DNA from: a virus
IMG/VR virus record: IMGVR_UViG_3300031727_000004
Location: 1 to 34,708 of that record
Length of the DNA: 34,708 nucleotides
Direction: 5' to 3' (one strand)
Made by a program: the position numbers and the translations under genes. This document shows positions 1-6,329 of the stretch, one piece after another. A model generated the notes under the pieces. It saw only the letters and a list, made by a program, of their open reading frames with translations. It made no database searches and was not told the DNA's origin. Within the stretch, counting starts at the first letter, position 1. Every line of letters begins with the position of its first letter.

Positions 1-145
1 CACCCGCACCGGCATGACAGAACGGACCATCGAGGTAGCGTTGCGGGCCCGGCAGCGGGCGTGCAAGGCAACCCACCAGCAGGGCAGACGCTGCGGGGAG
101 TGCGGCATCCTGGTGTCACCTGAACCAACCACCGAAGACCTGTAG
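1..145 (+). CDS. 3' part of RHH regulator gene (wraps round the contig ends)
   Basis: The reading frame is open from base 2 and ends at TAG 143-145. It encodes the last 47 residues of the protein whose full copy lies at 34477-34701. It holds the second half of the RHH fold (TERTIEVALRARQ) and a short cysteine-rich tail (C-x8-C-x2-C) ending in PEPTTEDL. Both differences from the right-hand copy are silent third-position changes (CCA/CCG Pro, GAC/GAT Asp), so the gene is under coding constraint. In the circular genome this is one gene, not two. Confidence 0.9.
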   Translation, partial: TRTGMTERTIEVALRARQRACKATHQQGRRCGECGILVSPEPTTEDL

Positions 146-152
146 AGGGAGC
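1..152. repeat. Left copy of imperfect terminal direct repeat
   Basis: These 152 bases match 34557-34708 base for base except at two positions: 127 (A here, G at 34683) and 139 (C here, T at 34695). The repeat carries the 3' part of an RHH gene and its downstream ribosome-binding site. An end-to-end overlap of this kind is usual when a circular or circularly permuted phage genome is assembled as a linear contig. The two differences mean the ends were not copied from one identical molecule. Confidence 0.95.
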
Positions 153-160
153 AACCCATC

Positions 161-565
161 ATGAGCAACATCGACGATTGCGGAGCCACGCGGACTGTTG
201 ATGGACAGTCGGCCGTGTGCATCCGGCCGCCCGGCCACGACGGCGTCCACCTGGGCGACATCAACTACTCGGGCATCGTCATGCCGGTGCAGTGGAGCAA
301 CACTGGCGACGACCCCGAACCCGACGTGCACGGCGACGAGATGCCCCTGTGGTACAGCGTCCTCCCCCTCGGGGAGCAGGTCACCATCGACTTCAAGGAC
401 ACACTCACCTGCGCCCTGAAGGGCGAACTGACCGGGCTCGTCCTCGACGACCACGAGCAGCCTGCCGCGATCACCACGCGTGAAGAGGCAGACGGGGAAG
501 TGGTTCGCCGAGTCGTCCCCTGGGTGAACGTCAACGCGATCTCGTGGTTTGAGGGCGACCAGTGA
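161..565 (+). CDS. Zinc-knuckle-like hypothetical protein (134 aa)
   Basis: No function is recognised. Near the N terminus (about residues 20-33) it has a C-x4-GHDGVHLG motif. The same cysteine plus GHxGxH pattern occurs twice in the 116-residue protein at 5071, and I read it as a small metal-binding knuckle. The rest is acidic and probably beta-rich, with a conserved-looking DFKDTLTCALKGELTG stretch. The ATG follows GAGGGAGC at 146-152, the commonest ribosome-binding sequence in this genome. It overlaps the next gene by four bases (GTGA), suggesting translational coupling. Confidence 0.75.
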   Translation: MSNIDDCGATRTVDGQSAVCIRPPGHDGVHLGDINYSGIVMPVQWSNTGDDPEPDVHGDEMPLWYSVLPLGEQVTIDFKDTLTCALKGELTGLVLDDHEQPAAITTREEADGEVVRRVVPWVNVNAISWFEGDQ

Positions 566-867
566 ACGCCGGGCCGCAGTACGCGCACCAGGTCGTCGTA
601 CCCGCCTACGTGTGGGCCGACGTCGAGCAACGCAAAGCGCTGCTCGTGCACATCGGTGCCATGATGCGCCGCCACGGACAGCAGACCGGGGAACCCGTCG
701 ACGTCGACAACGCCACCGTCACACCCCACGGCATGACCGCCACAGTCGGGCACGCCACGATCGCGGAGGGTGCGGAGCCGACCGCGTTCGTCGCCTACGA
801 CCAGTGCAGCGTCGAACACGCCGACCTCGTCCTCGTGGTGGTCACGGCGTCGGTGATCCTGTCATGA
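562..867 (+). CDS. Hypothetical protein (101 aa)
   Basis: This is a short protein of unknown role, started from the GTG that overlaps the upstream stop codon. It has an N-terminal helical part (residues 15-40) followed by beta-like segments and ends in a hydrophobic run (LVLVVVTASVILS), which looks too irregular to be a clear membrane segment. It sits in a tightly coupled run of accessory genes, and its own TGA overlaps the ATG of the next gene. Confidence 0.65.
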   Translation: MNAGPQYAHQVVVPAYVWADVEQRKALLVHIGAMMRRHGQQTGEPVDVDNATVTPHGMTATVGHATIAEGAEPTAFVAYDQCSVEHADLVLVVVTASVILS

Positions 868-1247
868 CCACTGACGCCCTTGAAGGCGGAAGGTGGGTCA
901 CGACCCACAGCGGAGTGCAGGTATGGGAGCAGGGAGAACCAGACGCTCCCGCCTTGGATCTGCCAACACTGCCGCAGCGCCAGCATCGTGACATGCATGA
1001 GTTGTACGCCTGCCTATCGTGTCCGGCGAGGGTGGACGAGCCATGCCGTACGTCGAACGGCAACCGGGCCGAAGGGTGGCAGCATGTCGGCCGACTCGTG
1101 CCGCGGCTGTGTCGGTGTGGCAACGCCCTGAAGGGTGCAGCGCGTATGTGCCCGCCGTGCGCACGAGACTCACACCGTCGGTCAAAGCGGATCAGCAAGG
1201 CCAAGCAGCGCCGCATACACTCGCAGAGTGAGCCACTGAGCGCGTAG
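864..1247 (+). CDS. Double zinc-ribbon protein, basic C terminus (127 aa)
   Basis: The first half carries CLSCPARVDEPCRT, GW and QHVGR. This is the C-x2-C / C / H zinc-finger pattern common in small actinophage proteins and shared here with the protein at 11056. A second ribbon follows (CRCGNALKGAARMCPPC) with a lysine/arginine-rich tail (RRSKRISKAKQRR) that could contact nucleic acid. The ATG at 864 overlaps the upstream TGA. The frame extends further upstream, but that part is an out-of-phase shadow of the previous gene. A nucleic-acid-binding role is inferred only. Confidence 0.7.
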   Translation: MTTDALEGGRWVTTHSGVQVWEQGEPDAPALDLPTLPQRQHRDMHELYACLSCPARVDEPCRTSNGNRAEGWQHVGRLVPRLCRCGNALKGAARMCPPCARDSHRRSKRISKAKQRRIHSQSEPLSA

Positions 1248-1265
1248 TGAGGAGGGGCGAGCAGA

Positions 1266-1775
1266 ATGGGTGAGCAGACCGACACCGCCACGCCCAGGCA
1301 GAAGGCTGTCGCGAAGAGCCGGAAGGGCGCCGCGTCCCGCCGGCAACGCCGCGACCCCCTCGTGAAAGCCGAACAGCAGGCCCGCATCCTCGAGATGTGG
1401 ATCAAGGGCGAGTCGTCAGACACGATCGCCGAAGAGGTGGGGTTGAGTAAGTCGACGGTCTACCGGGTCCGCAAGGAAGCGCTGCAGGAGGCGGTGCCGT
1501 TGCGGGACGCGAAGGCCGAGGAGTTGCGTGAGCTCGAGCTGCAGCGGCTTGACGAGCTCCAGGCTGCGCATTGGGAGCGGGCGTTGTCGGGGTCGATCTT
1601 GGTGAGCGAGAAGGCCGCGAAGGTGGTGCTGTCGTGTATCGATCGGCGGGTGAAGATGCTGGGGCTGGATGCGCCGGTGAGGGTGGATGCGCGGGTGCAG
1701 TCGCAGCTTGACGCTGAGATTGAGGCGTTGGTGGAGCAGTTGCAGTCGGAGGGGTTGGTGAGGTTGGTGGAGTGA
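1266..1775 (+). CDS. Helix-turn-helix protein, probable terminase small subunit
   Basis: Residues about 40-72 form a clear helix-turn-helix (MWIKGESSDTIAEEVGLSKS, then TVYRVRKEAL). After it comes a charged helix and the segment RLDELQAAHWERALSGSILV leading to VVLSCIDRRVKMLGLDAP. Actinophage proteins with this layout, in particular the closing RRxxxLGLDAP, are often annotated as terminase small subunits that recognise packaging sites. Against this, the gene lies about 4.8 kb upstream of TerL with accessory genes between, so a transcription regulator is possible. GAGGGGCGAG precedes the ATG. The last codon overlaps a possible GTG start at 1772. Confidence 0.6.
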   Translation: MGEQTDTATPRQKAVAKSRKGAASRRQRRDPLVKAEQQARILEMWIKGESSDTIAEEVGLSKSTVYRVRKEALQEAVPLRDAKAEELRELELQRLDELQAAHWERALSGSILVSEKAAKVVLSCIDRRVKMLGLDAPVRVDARVQSQLDAEIEALVEQLQSEGLVRLVE

Positions 1776-1780
1776 ACCGC

Positions 1781-1823
1781 TTGACGTGTCATGACGGTGG
1801 GCGTAACGTACGTGTCATGACAC
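1781..1823 (+). promoter_or_regulatory. Promoter with paired TGTCATGAC operator
   Basis: TTGACG (1781-1786), a 17-base spacer and TAACGT (1804-1809) form a good actinobacterial-type promoter. GTGTCATGAC occurs at 1786-1795, just behind the -35 box, and the perfect palindrome GTGTCATGACAC at 1812-1823, over the expected transcription start. The ATG of the next gene is inside the second palindrome. The same arrangement recurs at 28157-28190 and 34024-34066. The -10 to ATG distance of seven bases predicts a leaderless transcript. Confidence 0.7.
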
Positions 1824-2035
1824 AGATCAGCGAGGCGGACGCCCAACTCAGTGCAACCTCAACCCCCGCGCTGCTGCGGGCCGCGTACAGCCTCACCCAC
1901 CAGATGCACATCGCTCGCGGACGCTTCGCCACAGAGTCAGACACGCGTTGCGTAGCCGACGACCTCGAAGACCTACGCGGTCAGCGGAACCTCATCGACG
2001 CCGAGATCATCCGACGCACCAACCAGGGAGCCTGA
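1817..2035 (+). CDS. Small helical hypothetical protein (72 aa)
   Basis: The protein is predicted to be mostly helical (ALLRAAYSLTHQMHIARGRF, then DDLEDLRGQRNLIDAEIIRR). It resembles small phage proteins of unknown role. I chose the ATG at 1817, which follows a -10 box by seven bases and has no Shine-Dalgarno sequence. The alternative is GTG 1772, which overlaps the upstream stop and would add 15 residues read through the promoter. The gene may be made both ways. Confidence 0.6.
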   Translation: MTQISEADAQLSATSTPALLRAAYSLTHQMHIARGRFATESDTRCVADDLEDLRGQRNLIDAEIIRRTNQGA

Positions 2036-2038
2036 ACC

Positions 2039-2335
2039 ATGTACGACATCACCCACGAATCTAAGCTCGACGCCGCAATCACCCGCGGCTACGACCCCCA
2101 CGAACCCCCCAACCCCGCCGAAGACGACCGCGTCCGCACCGAGATCGCCGACGCCCTCGCCCAGGGCCGCGACCTCCGCGCCGAGTTCGTCGACATCGTC
2201 CACGCCCACCGTGCCGCGACCGACCGCCGCCGCACCCTCGACCGCGTCCACACGGTGCGGGCCCACCGCGCCGCCGTGCGTCGTGACGGCGAGGTCGCCG
2301 CGCAGGTCGAACGGGACCAGGAGTGGTGGTCATGA
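2039..2335 (+). CDS. Charged helical hypothetical protein (98 aa)
   Basis: No family is recognised. The sequence is arginine-, aspartate- and alanine-rich, with a long predicted helix from about residue 28 to the end, finishing EVAAQVERDQEWWS. It follows the preceding gene with a three-base gap and overlaps the next by ATGA, so the run 1817-3190 is probably one operon driven from 1781. Confidence 0.65.
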   Translation: MYDITHESKLDAAITRGYDPHEPPNPAEDDRVRTEIADALAQGRDLRAEFVDIVHAHRAATDRRRTLDRVHTVRAHRAAVRRDGEVAAQVERDQEWWS

Positions 2336-2559
2336 GCAGCAGCGACCGGTTGGAGAAGATCGCCGCGAAGATCGACGAGGCGGCACGAGAGTTGAACCCC
2401 CTCCTCCTCGTGCGCGACCTCGACCGCGAACCCGCCGGCGCGGTGACGCGTGCGTCGGTGGCGGCCCGCCGGGCACACGACGCGTTGAACGCCCTCGCAG
2501 CCGCACGGCTCGAGGTCGGGCTGTTGCAGCTCGATGACACCGAGGAGAGCAAGTCATGA
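2332..2559 (+). CDS. Helical hypothetical protein (75 aa)
   Basis: Two alpha-helical stretches are visible (SDRLEKIAAKIDEAARELN and VAARRAHDALNALAAARLEV). No catalytic or metal-binding residues stand out. I prefer the ATG at 2332, which overlaps the upstream TGA. Upstream in-frame starts (GTG at 2323) would only read further into the previous gene. It is coupled to the next gene by ATGA at 2556. Confidence 0.65.
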   Translation: MSSSDRLEKIAAKIDEAARELNPLLLVRDLDREPAGAVTRASVAARRAHDALNALAAARLEVGLLQLDDTEESKS

Positions 2560-3059
2560 CTGATATTGACCGCAGCATGTGGGTGCCCGGCATGGTCGCC
2601 GACATCACCCTCACCACCAGGGACGGCGTGAAGTGCGTCTACGGGGGTTGCTACTACGACGGCGACGCCGGGGAGTGGGTGACCCCGAAGTATGGCCGAA
2701 TCCGCGAGGAAGACGGGCCGATCACGGGGGTGCGTCCGTGGGCGAAGATCGACCCCGAGAACGACTACGCGCTCGATCGGCTGTCTGAACTGATCGACGC
2801 CGCCCTCGGGGCATTCACACACGACCGACTGCGGGCGGCGTTGCGGGCGTACGTTGAGGAGACGTGGCCGCAGAAGCCCGCCCGCATCGACGAGCCCGGA
2901 CAATGGGGCATCGTCGAAGCCAGCCTCACAGGGGGCGGCCCCGTCTTCAGGTGGGTGCACGACGGTGACAGGTGGCTCCAGATCGGAGGCGGCGGCGTCC
3001 GCACCGGCTGGGACACGCTGGTCGACCCGACCCTCAAGCGGGACGGGGTGGAGTCGTGA
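2556..3059 (+). CDS. Hypothetical protein (167 aa)
   Basis: The protein is not recognised. The N-terminal half has a beta-rich, tryptophan-containing pattern (ADITLTTRDGVKCVYGGCYY, GEWVTPKYG) and the middle is helical (LSELIDAALGAFTHDRLRAA). A C-terminal part has FRWVHDGDRWLQIGGGGV. Its start overlaps the upstream stop (ATGA) and its stop overlaps the GTG of a small membrane protein gene. Confidence 0.65.
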   Translation: MTDIDRSMWVPGMVADITLTTRDGVKCVYGGCYYDGDAGEWVTPKYGRIREEDGPITGVRPWAKIDPENDYALDRLSELIDAALGAFTHDRLRAALRAYVEETWPQKPARIDEPGQWGIVEASLTGGGPVFRWVHDGDRWLQIGGGGVRTGWDTLVDPTLKRDGVES

Positions 3060-3190
3060 GCGGCGTGAACCGGCACCCCCGCCTCGCCCGCCCACGACAG
3101 CCGGCGCCGCGACCCAGCGCGGTCCCGGCCGTGCTGATCCTCGCAGTCGCCTGCGCGGTGGCTGTCCTGGCTGCCCTGACCATCCGATAA
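3056..3190 (+). CDS. Small single-pass membrane protein (44 aa)
   Basis: The GTG at 3056 overlaps the upstream TGA. The product has a basic, proline-rich N terminus (HPRLARPRQPAPRP) followed by one hydrophobic segment of about 20 residues (VPAVLILAVACAVAVLAALT) that runs almost to the C terminus. The function is unknown. Its stop codon lies inside the left copy of a 20-base direct repeat that also occurs at the end of the next gene. Confidence 0.6.
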   Translation: MSGVNRHPRLARPRQPAPRPSAVPAVLILAVACAVAVLAALTIR

Positions 3191-3200
3191 CCCGACAGGA
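3181..3200. repeat. 20-bp direct repeat, left copy
   Basis: CATCCGATAACCCGACAGGA is found exactly here and again at 3893-3912. This copy spans the last codons and TAA of the upstream membrane-protein gene and the ribosome-binding site (ACAGGA) of the mom-like gene. The pair flanks the mom-like gene, as a duplication at an insertion or recombination junction would. Confidence 0.9.
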
Positions 3201-3210
3201 CCACACCGGC

Positions 3211-3924
3211 ATGTCCCCGCTATCGACGCGTGCCCCCTCGGTCACCGACCGGGCGGGCTTGACGTGGGCTGTCGCCGAAGCAGCCGACATCAGTGCTCTT
3301 CTTCGCAGAGAGCACTACCTAGGTCCCCTCAAGGGAGGACGGTTGATAATGGCTGCCCGTGACCAGTCCGGTGACCCGGTGGCCGCCCTCGTCTGGCGCT
3401 CCCCCACGTCGCGCCGTATGCCCAGCGATGGAACCTTTCTGGAACTCTCCCGCTGGTGTCTCACCCCCGCGGCAGGTGTCAATGCTGGTAGTCGATCCCA
3501 CGGAGCCGCCGTCAGACTCATCCGGCAACTCTTCCCCGGGGTCACAACCCTCCTGTCGTACAGCGACCCAAGCGCTGGCCATCGCGGCGAGCTCTACCGA
3601 GCGTGCAACTACCTGTGGGCGCCGACATGGCACCGACTCCGCCCGCCGCCGACCGGCCTCGGGTCGTGGGACGGCGTCACCAGACAGGCCGTCAAAGACA
3701 GGTGGGTCTATCCGGTCCGCCGCGACGAGCGACTAGCGGACATCGTCGCCATCCGAGACGCCGGGGCTATCCGTCGATGGACAGAGGGCCCACCAACTGA
3801 CCTCGAACTCAGGCTCGCCCTTCGGGCCCCCGCATCCGACCTCGCCGCGGCGGCGCGTGTCCTACAAGAGGACCGCAATGCGTTCCTACGATCATCCGAT
3901 AACCCGACAGGAGCACCAGCATGA
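3211..3924 (+). CDS. Mom-like DNA-modification protein
   Basis: The closest family by eye is that of phage Mu Mom, GNAT-related proteins that modify adenine in phage DNA to N6-methylcarbamoyladenine and so block host restriction. Visible landmarks are H35-Y36, FLELSRW (E78), a small-residue loop NAGSRSHGA (91-99), and the signature LSYSDPSAGHRGELYRACNY (115-134), with D119, H124, Y129 and N133. The weak RBS ACAGGA precedes ATG 3211. At 237 residues it fits the family. The last ten or so codons are read from the right copy of the 20-base repeat, out of frame with the repeat's first use. A generic GNAT acetyltransferase is the alternative. Confidence 0.7.
   Translation: MSPLSTRAPSVTDRAGLTWAVAEAADISALLRREHYLGPLKGGRLIMAARDQSGDPVAALVWRSPTSRRMPSDGTFLELSRWCLTPAAGVNAGSRSHGAAVRLIRQLFPGVTTLLSYSDPSAGHRGELYRACNYLWAPTWHRLRPPPTGLGSWDGVTRQAVKDRWVYPVRRDERLADIVAIRDAGAIRRWTEGPPTDLELRLALRAPASDLAAAARVLQEDRNAFLRSSDNPTGAPA
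3893..3912. repeat. 20-bp direct repeat, right copy
   Basis: This copy is identical to 3181-3200. It forms the 3' end of the mom-like gene and supplies the ribosome-binding site (ACAGGAGCACC) of the gene at 3921. Recombination between the copies would remove the whole mom-like gene and leave the 44-residue gene joined neatly to the gene at 3921. Confidence 0.9.
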
Positions 3925-4574
3925 ACGAGATGGCCGAGCCCGCGTCGCCGGGCCTGCGAGAGGCCGTGGAGCGCGCCCGTCGCGTGTTCGGGTGGCAGCA
4001 CCTCGTCCGCTACTCCCAGCAAACCCCGGAGTGGTTGGACCGGACTCTGACGGCGATTGTCCTCGCCGCTCATCCTGCCGACCCCACGCCCGACAGCGCC
4101 GCCGACGACACCAGGGTAGACGAGCGGCTCCACGCGCCGCCCATCAACCCATCGGGGCCACTCCCGTTCGCTCCGCCAATACCTCCCGTCGCCCCGGACG
4201 CCGAGGTCACGCCCCCGCCCGCCGAGGGTGACGCAGAGACGCGGGCTCGACTCGTAGACCATCCAGCCCAAGGCAAGGCGTGGGTGCAGATACCCCACCG
4301 CAACGACATCGGGAGCGACTGGATCGCGGTAGACGTCTCGAACTGGCTTGCTGACCGCCTCGCGTCGGTGCAGGCCGAGCGTGACCGGCTGGCCGTCGAG
4401 GTCGAGCGCCTCCAGGCGACCGCGGAGGCCGTGGAGGCGCTCTGCTCGGAGTGGGAAAGCCCTCGCCCCAAGGTTCAGGGGACGCCCGACGATGCCGCCG
4501 CCGCTATCCGAGCCGTCCTCGACAGCACACCTCCGCTCGCTCTCGGCGACACCCCTCAGGAGCAGAAACCATGA
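3921..4574 (+). CDS. Proline-rich coiled-coil hypothetical protein (217 aa)
   Basis: Three regions can be seen: a helical N terminus (LREAVERARRVFGW), a proline-rich linker around residues 70-100, and a coiled coil around 145-180 (ERDRLAVEVERLQATAEAVE). No enzyme motif is present. It has the strong RBS ACAGGAGCACC. Its ATGA overlaps join it to the genes on both sides, so it belongs to the mom/DUF1643 operon. Proteins of this shape are common and poorly defined in actinophages. Confidence 0.6.
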   Translation: MNEMAEPASPGLREAVERARRVFGWQHLVRYSQQTPEWLDRTLTAIVLAAHPADPTPDSAADDTRVDERLHAPPINPSGPLPFAPPIPPVAPDAEVTPPPAEGDAETRARLVDHPAQGKAWVQIPHRNDIGSDWIAVDVSNWLADRLASVQAERDRLAVEVERLQATAEAVEALCSEWESPRPKVQGTPDDAAAAIRAVLDSTPPLALGDTPQEQKP

Positions 4575-5074
4575 TGTCGAGCTGGGCGGTGCTGTCCGAC
4601 GACGGCCGATACCGCTACCGCCTCGGGCGGCTGTGGCGCGAGAGCGGCCTGATCCTCCCGTTCGTGATGCTCAACCCGTCCACCGCTGACGCAGAGCAGG
4701 ACGACCCGACGATCAGGCGCTGCATCGGGTTCGCCGAGAAACTCGGCTACGCCGGCCTGGTGGTGGTCAACCTGTACGCCTTCCGGGCGACCGACCCTCG
4801 CGTCCTGTGGCAGGTCGACGACCCGGTCGGTCCGGACAACGACCGCCACCTGTTCGACGTGATGGAAAGCAGGCGCATCGTCATCGCAGCGTGGGGAGGG
4901 AACGCCAAGCCCGACAGGGTCGACGTAACAGTCCGGATGGCCACCGCCGCGGGAGCCAATCTGTGCGCGCTCGGGGAGACGAAGGACGGCCATCCTCGAC
5001 ACCCGCTGTACCTGAAGAAGACCGCCCGACCGGAGCCGTGGGCACCACGATGCCCTCAGGAGGAGACACCATGA
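4571..5074 (+). CDS. DUF1643 family protein (167 aa)
   Basis: The family hallmarks are present in order: FVMLNPSTAD (31-40), DPTIRRCIGFAEKLGY (45-60), VVVNLYAFRATDP (64-76), PVGPDND (85-91), VIAAWG (104-109), LGETKDGHPRHPLYL (134-148). The length is typical. DUF1643 proteins are widespread in bacteria and phages and have no established biochemical function that I can state. Proximity to the mom-like gene makes a role in DNA or nucleotide modification conceivable, but this is only context. ATG 4571 overlaps the upstream TGA; the second ATG is the next codon. Confidence 0.85.
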   Translation: MMSSWAVLSDDGRYRYRLGRLWRESGLILPFVMLNPSTADAEQDDPTIRRCIGFAEKLGYAGLVVVNLYAFRATDPRVLWQVDDPVGPDNDRHLFDVMESRRIVIAAWGGNAKPDRVDVTVRMATAAGANLCALGETKDGHPRHPLYLKKTARPEPWAPRCPQEETP

Positions 5075-5421
5075 ACGACGAGTGCGGATCGACACCCGAC
5101 CACATCACCACGAACGGCGTGCCCTGCACACTGCCAGCCGGACACGACGGCTTCCACCTAGGCAGGCTCGACGGCCACGAGTTCGGGTGGCCCGTCGAAC
5201 GCTGCGAGGCCCTACGCCGCTTCATGATCTACGGCTTCCAGAGCGGCCGTAACGTCTACCGGCGCCCGATCAACCTCGAGACCCTGCTGCGCTGCACCCG
5301 CGAGCTCGGACATCCGGGCGCCCACCGACACCGGTCTGTCCGCGAGTGGGGCGAGGAGTACACCACCGGATGGTTCGACCCGCCGTCACACGACGACACC
5401 AGTCAAGAGCAGGCGCCATGA
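5071..5421 (+). CDS. Tandem GHxGxH zinc-knuckle protein (116 aa)
   Basis: Two copies of one small motif are visible: CTLPAGHDGFHLG (about residues 17-29) and CTRELGHPGAHRH (about 76-88). Both fit C-x4-GHxGxH. The first strongly resembles the motif in the protein at 161. The cysteine and two histidines could bind a metal, perhaps with other cysteines (C5, C47). The AGGAGA ribosome-binding site and ATGA overlap couple it to DUF1643. The function is unknown; nucleic-acid or protein binding are both possible. Confidence 0.7.
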   Translation: MNDECGSTPDHITTNGVPCTLPAGHDGFHLGRLDGHEFGWPVERCEALRRFMIYGFQSGRNVYRRPINLETLLRCTRELGHPGAHRHRSVREWGEEYTTGWFDPPSHDDTSQEQAP

Positions 5422-5693
5422 CACGACACGAGCCGAGCACGGTCGGAAACCCGGACGTGACCCTGTGTCAAGAGTGGACGATGCGACGCGGCGAGTACGA
5501 CGACGACGCGCTCGTGTTCCTTCCTGGCAGCAAGCCCGGCGCCGTCGCTTTCGCTGCGCTCGTCGCCGACATCGGACTCGAACGGGCGATCGCGGGCTGC
5601 TCGTGCTGTTGGCTCAGCACGTCCGAGCTCAACAACCGCGGGACAGACCAGACCCTGGTGTGCTTGGACTGTCAGGAGATCCAGCACGGGTAA
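5418..5693 (+). CDS. Cysteine-rich hypothetical protein (91 aa)
   Basis: The N-terminal half is unremarkable. The C-terminal half has CSCCWLSTSE followed by LVCLDCQE, giving two CxxC pairs about 20 residues apart, a likely zinc ribbon. The start overlaps the upstream stop (ATGA). It is the last gene of the accessory operon: the next 85 bases are non-coding and hold a hairpin and a promoter. Confidence 0.65.
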   Translation: MTRHEPSTVGNPDVTLCQEWTMRRGEYDDDALVFLPGSKPGAVAFAALVADIGLERAIAGCSCCWLSTSELNNRGTDQTLVCLDCQEIQHG

Positions 5694-5706
5694 CCCCACG
5701 CCACCC

Positions 5707-5758
5707 GTCACACGAAACGTGACACAAGCCCCGGTGTGTGACAGCCCGTAACACACCG
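5707..5758. terminator. Hairpins between accessory operon and packaging operon
   Basis: Two dyads lie in this gap. GTCAC-N7-GTGAC is at 5707-5723, and CGGTGTG-N13-CACACCG at 5732-5758. Neither is followed by a T run, so this is a weak terminator or a protein-binding site. The TGTGTGACAG inside resembles the repeat seen at 31812 and 34459. Confidence 0.4.
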
Positions 5759-5766
5759 AACGGGCG

Positions 5767-5778
5767 TACGATTACCCC
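5767..5778 (+). promoter_or_regulatory. -10 box six bases from a start codon (leaderless)
   Basis: TACGAT (5767-5772) fits the actinobacterial TANNNT box and is followed by only six bases before ATG 5779. There is no Shine-Dalgarno sequence. I see no good -35 at 17 bases, so it may be an extended or activated promoter. The same short spacing occurs at 1804, 28174 and, on the other strand, 10733-10738. Confidence 0.5.
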
Positions 5779-6090
5779 ATGACCGAGATCGTCAACACCA
5801 CCGACGTGGCGTGTCCTGACTGTGGGGGCACCGAAGCGGTGGTGCGCATCAACGGGAACGCGATGTCGAGTGTCTGCACGGGCTGCCGGCGTGCGGACGT
5901 GGGTCCGATCCTTGAGGGTGCGGACCTTCGGATGGTGCACCCGAACCTGGGTGTGGAGGCGGAGCTGTTCGAGTTGGAGGCGGTCAGGTCTGGTCAGGCG
6001 TCGCCGCTTGCGCAGGCGTTCGCCGATGTAGCAGACGGGTTCGCTGAGAGGCTCGAGGTTGAGCTGCGTCTACCGGTCCCGCCCCGATGA
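5779..6090 (+). CDS. Zinc-ribbon hypothetical protein (103 aa)
   Basis: The N terminus carries CPDCGGTE and CTGCRR about 20 residues apart, a classical zinc ribbon, followed by an acidic helical C-terminal half. It is the first gene of the packaging operon and appears to be read from a leaderless transcript. Its function is unknown. A regulatory or terminase-associated role would suit its position but has no direct support. Confidence 0.7.
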   Translation: MTEIVNTTDVACPDCGGTEAVVRINGNAMSSVCTGCRRADVGPILEGADLRMVHPNLGVEAELFELEAVRSGQASPLAQAFADVADGFAERLEVELRLPVPPR

Positions 6091-6326
6091 GCCGCGCCGA
6101 CATGGCGGTGCTCATCATCCTGAGCGCCCTGCTGGTCGCACTGTTCGTTCGGTGGCGGGTCGTCGTGCGTGACCGTCGAGAGGTCGAACGCGCCGCACGG
6201 CTTGACGCCGCTGTGCGGGCGCAGCAGATCGTCGAGCTGATCCCTGAGCGAGGTGTCACGGTGCGGGGTGCGTCGCGTGACCGGTCGCGCCCAGGGAAGC
6301 AACGCCGACGCGCGCGTAGGGTCTGA
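6087..6326 (+). CDS. Small membrane protein with basic tail (79 aa)
   Basis: One hydrophobic segment lies at residues 6-21 (MAVLIILSALLVALFV), followed by a charged helix (RDRREVERAARLDAAVRAQQ) and a very basic C terminus (SRPGKQRRRARRV). This suggests a single-pass protein with its C terminus inside the cell. It is coupled to the previous gene by ATGA. The function is not known. Confidence 0.6.
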   Translation: MSRADMAVLIILSALLVALFVRWRVVVRDRREVERAARLDAAVRAQQIVELIPERGVTVRGASRDRSRPGKQRRRARRV

Positions 6327-6329
6327 GCC

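Noticed and set aside
549-863. Longer 232-codon version of the gene at 864
   Set aside because: The upstream part is an arginine-rich shadow of the gene at 562, and ATG 864 sits in a standard ATGA overlap.
2553-2560. Further GTCATGAC copies at 861 and 2553
   Set aside because: These are single sites at ordinary coupled ATG starts, with no partner copy or promoter box. The short palindrome arises easily from GTC followed by ATGAC.
2079-3290. 403-codon open frame on the minus strand
   Set aside because: It lies wholly opposite a run of well-formed coupled + strand genes, and its text is arginine- and glycine-rich without domains. It is a high-GC shadow.
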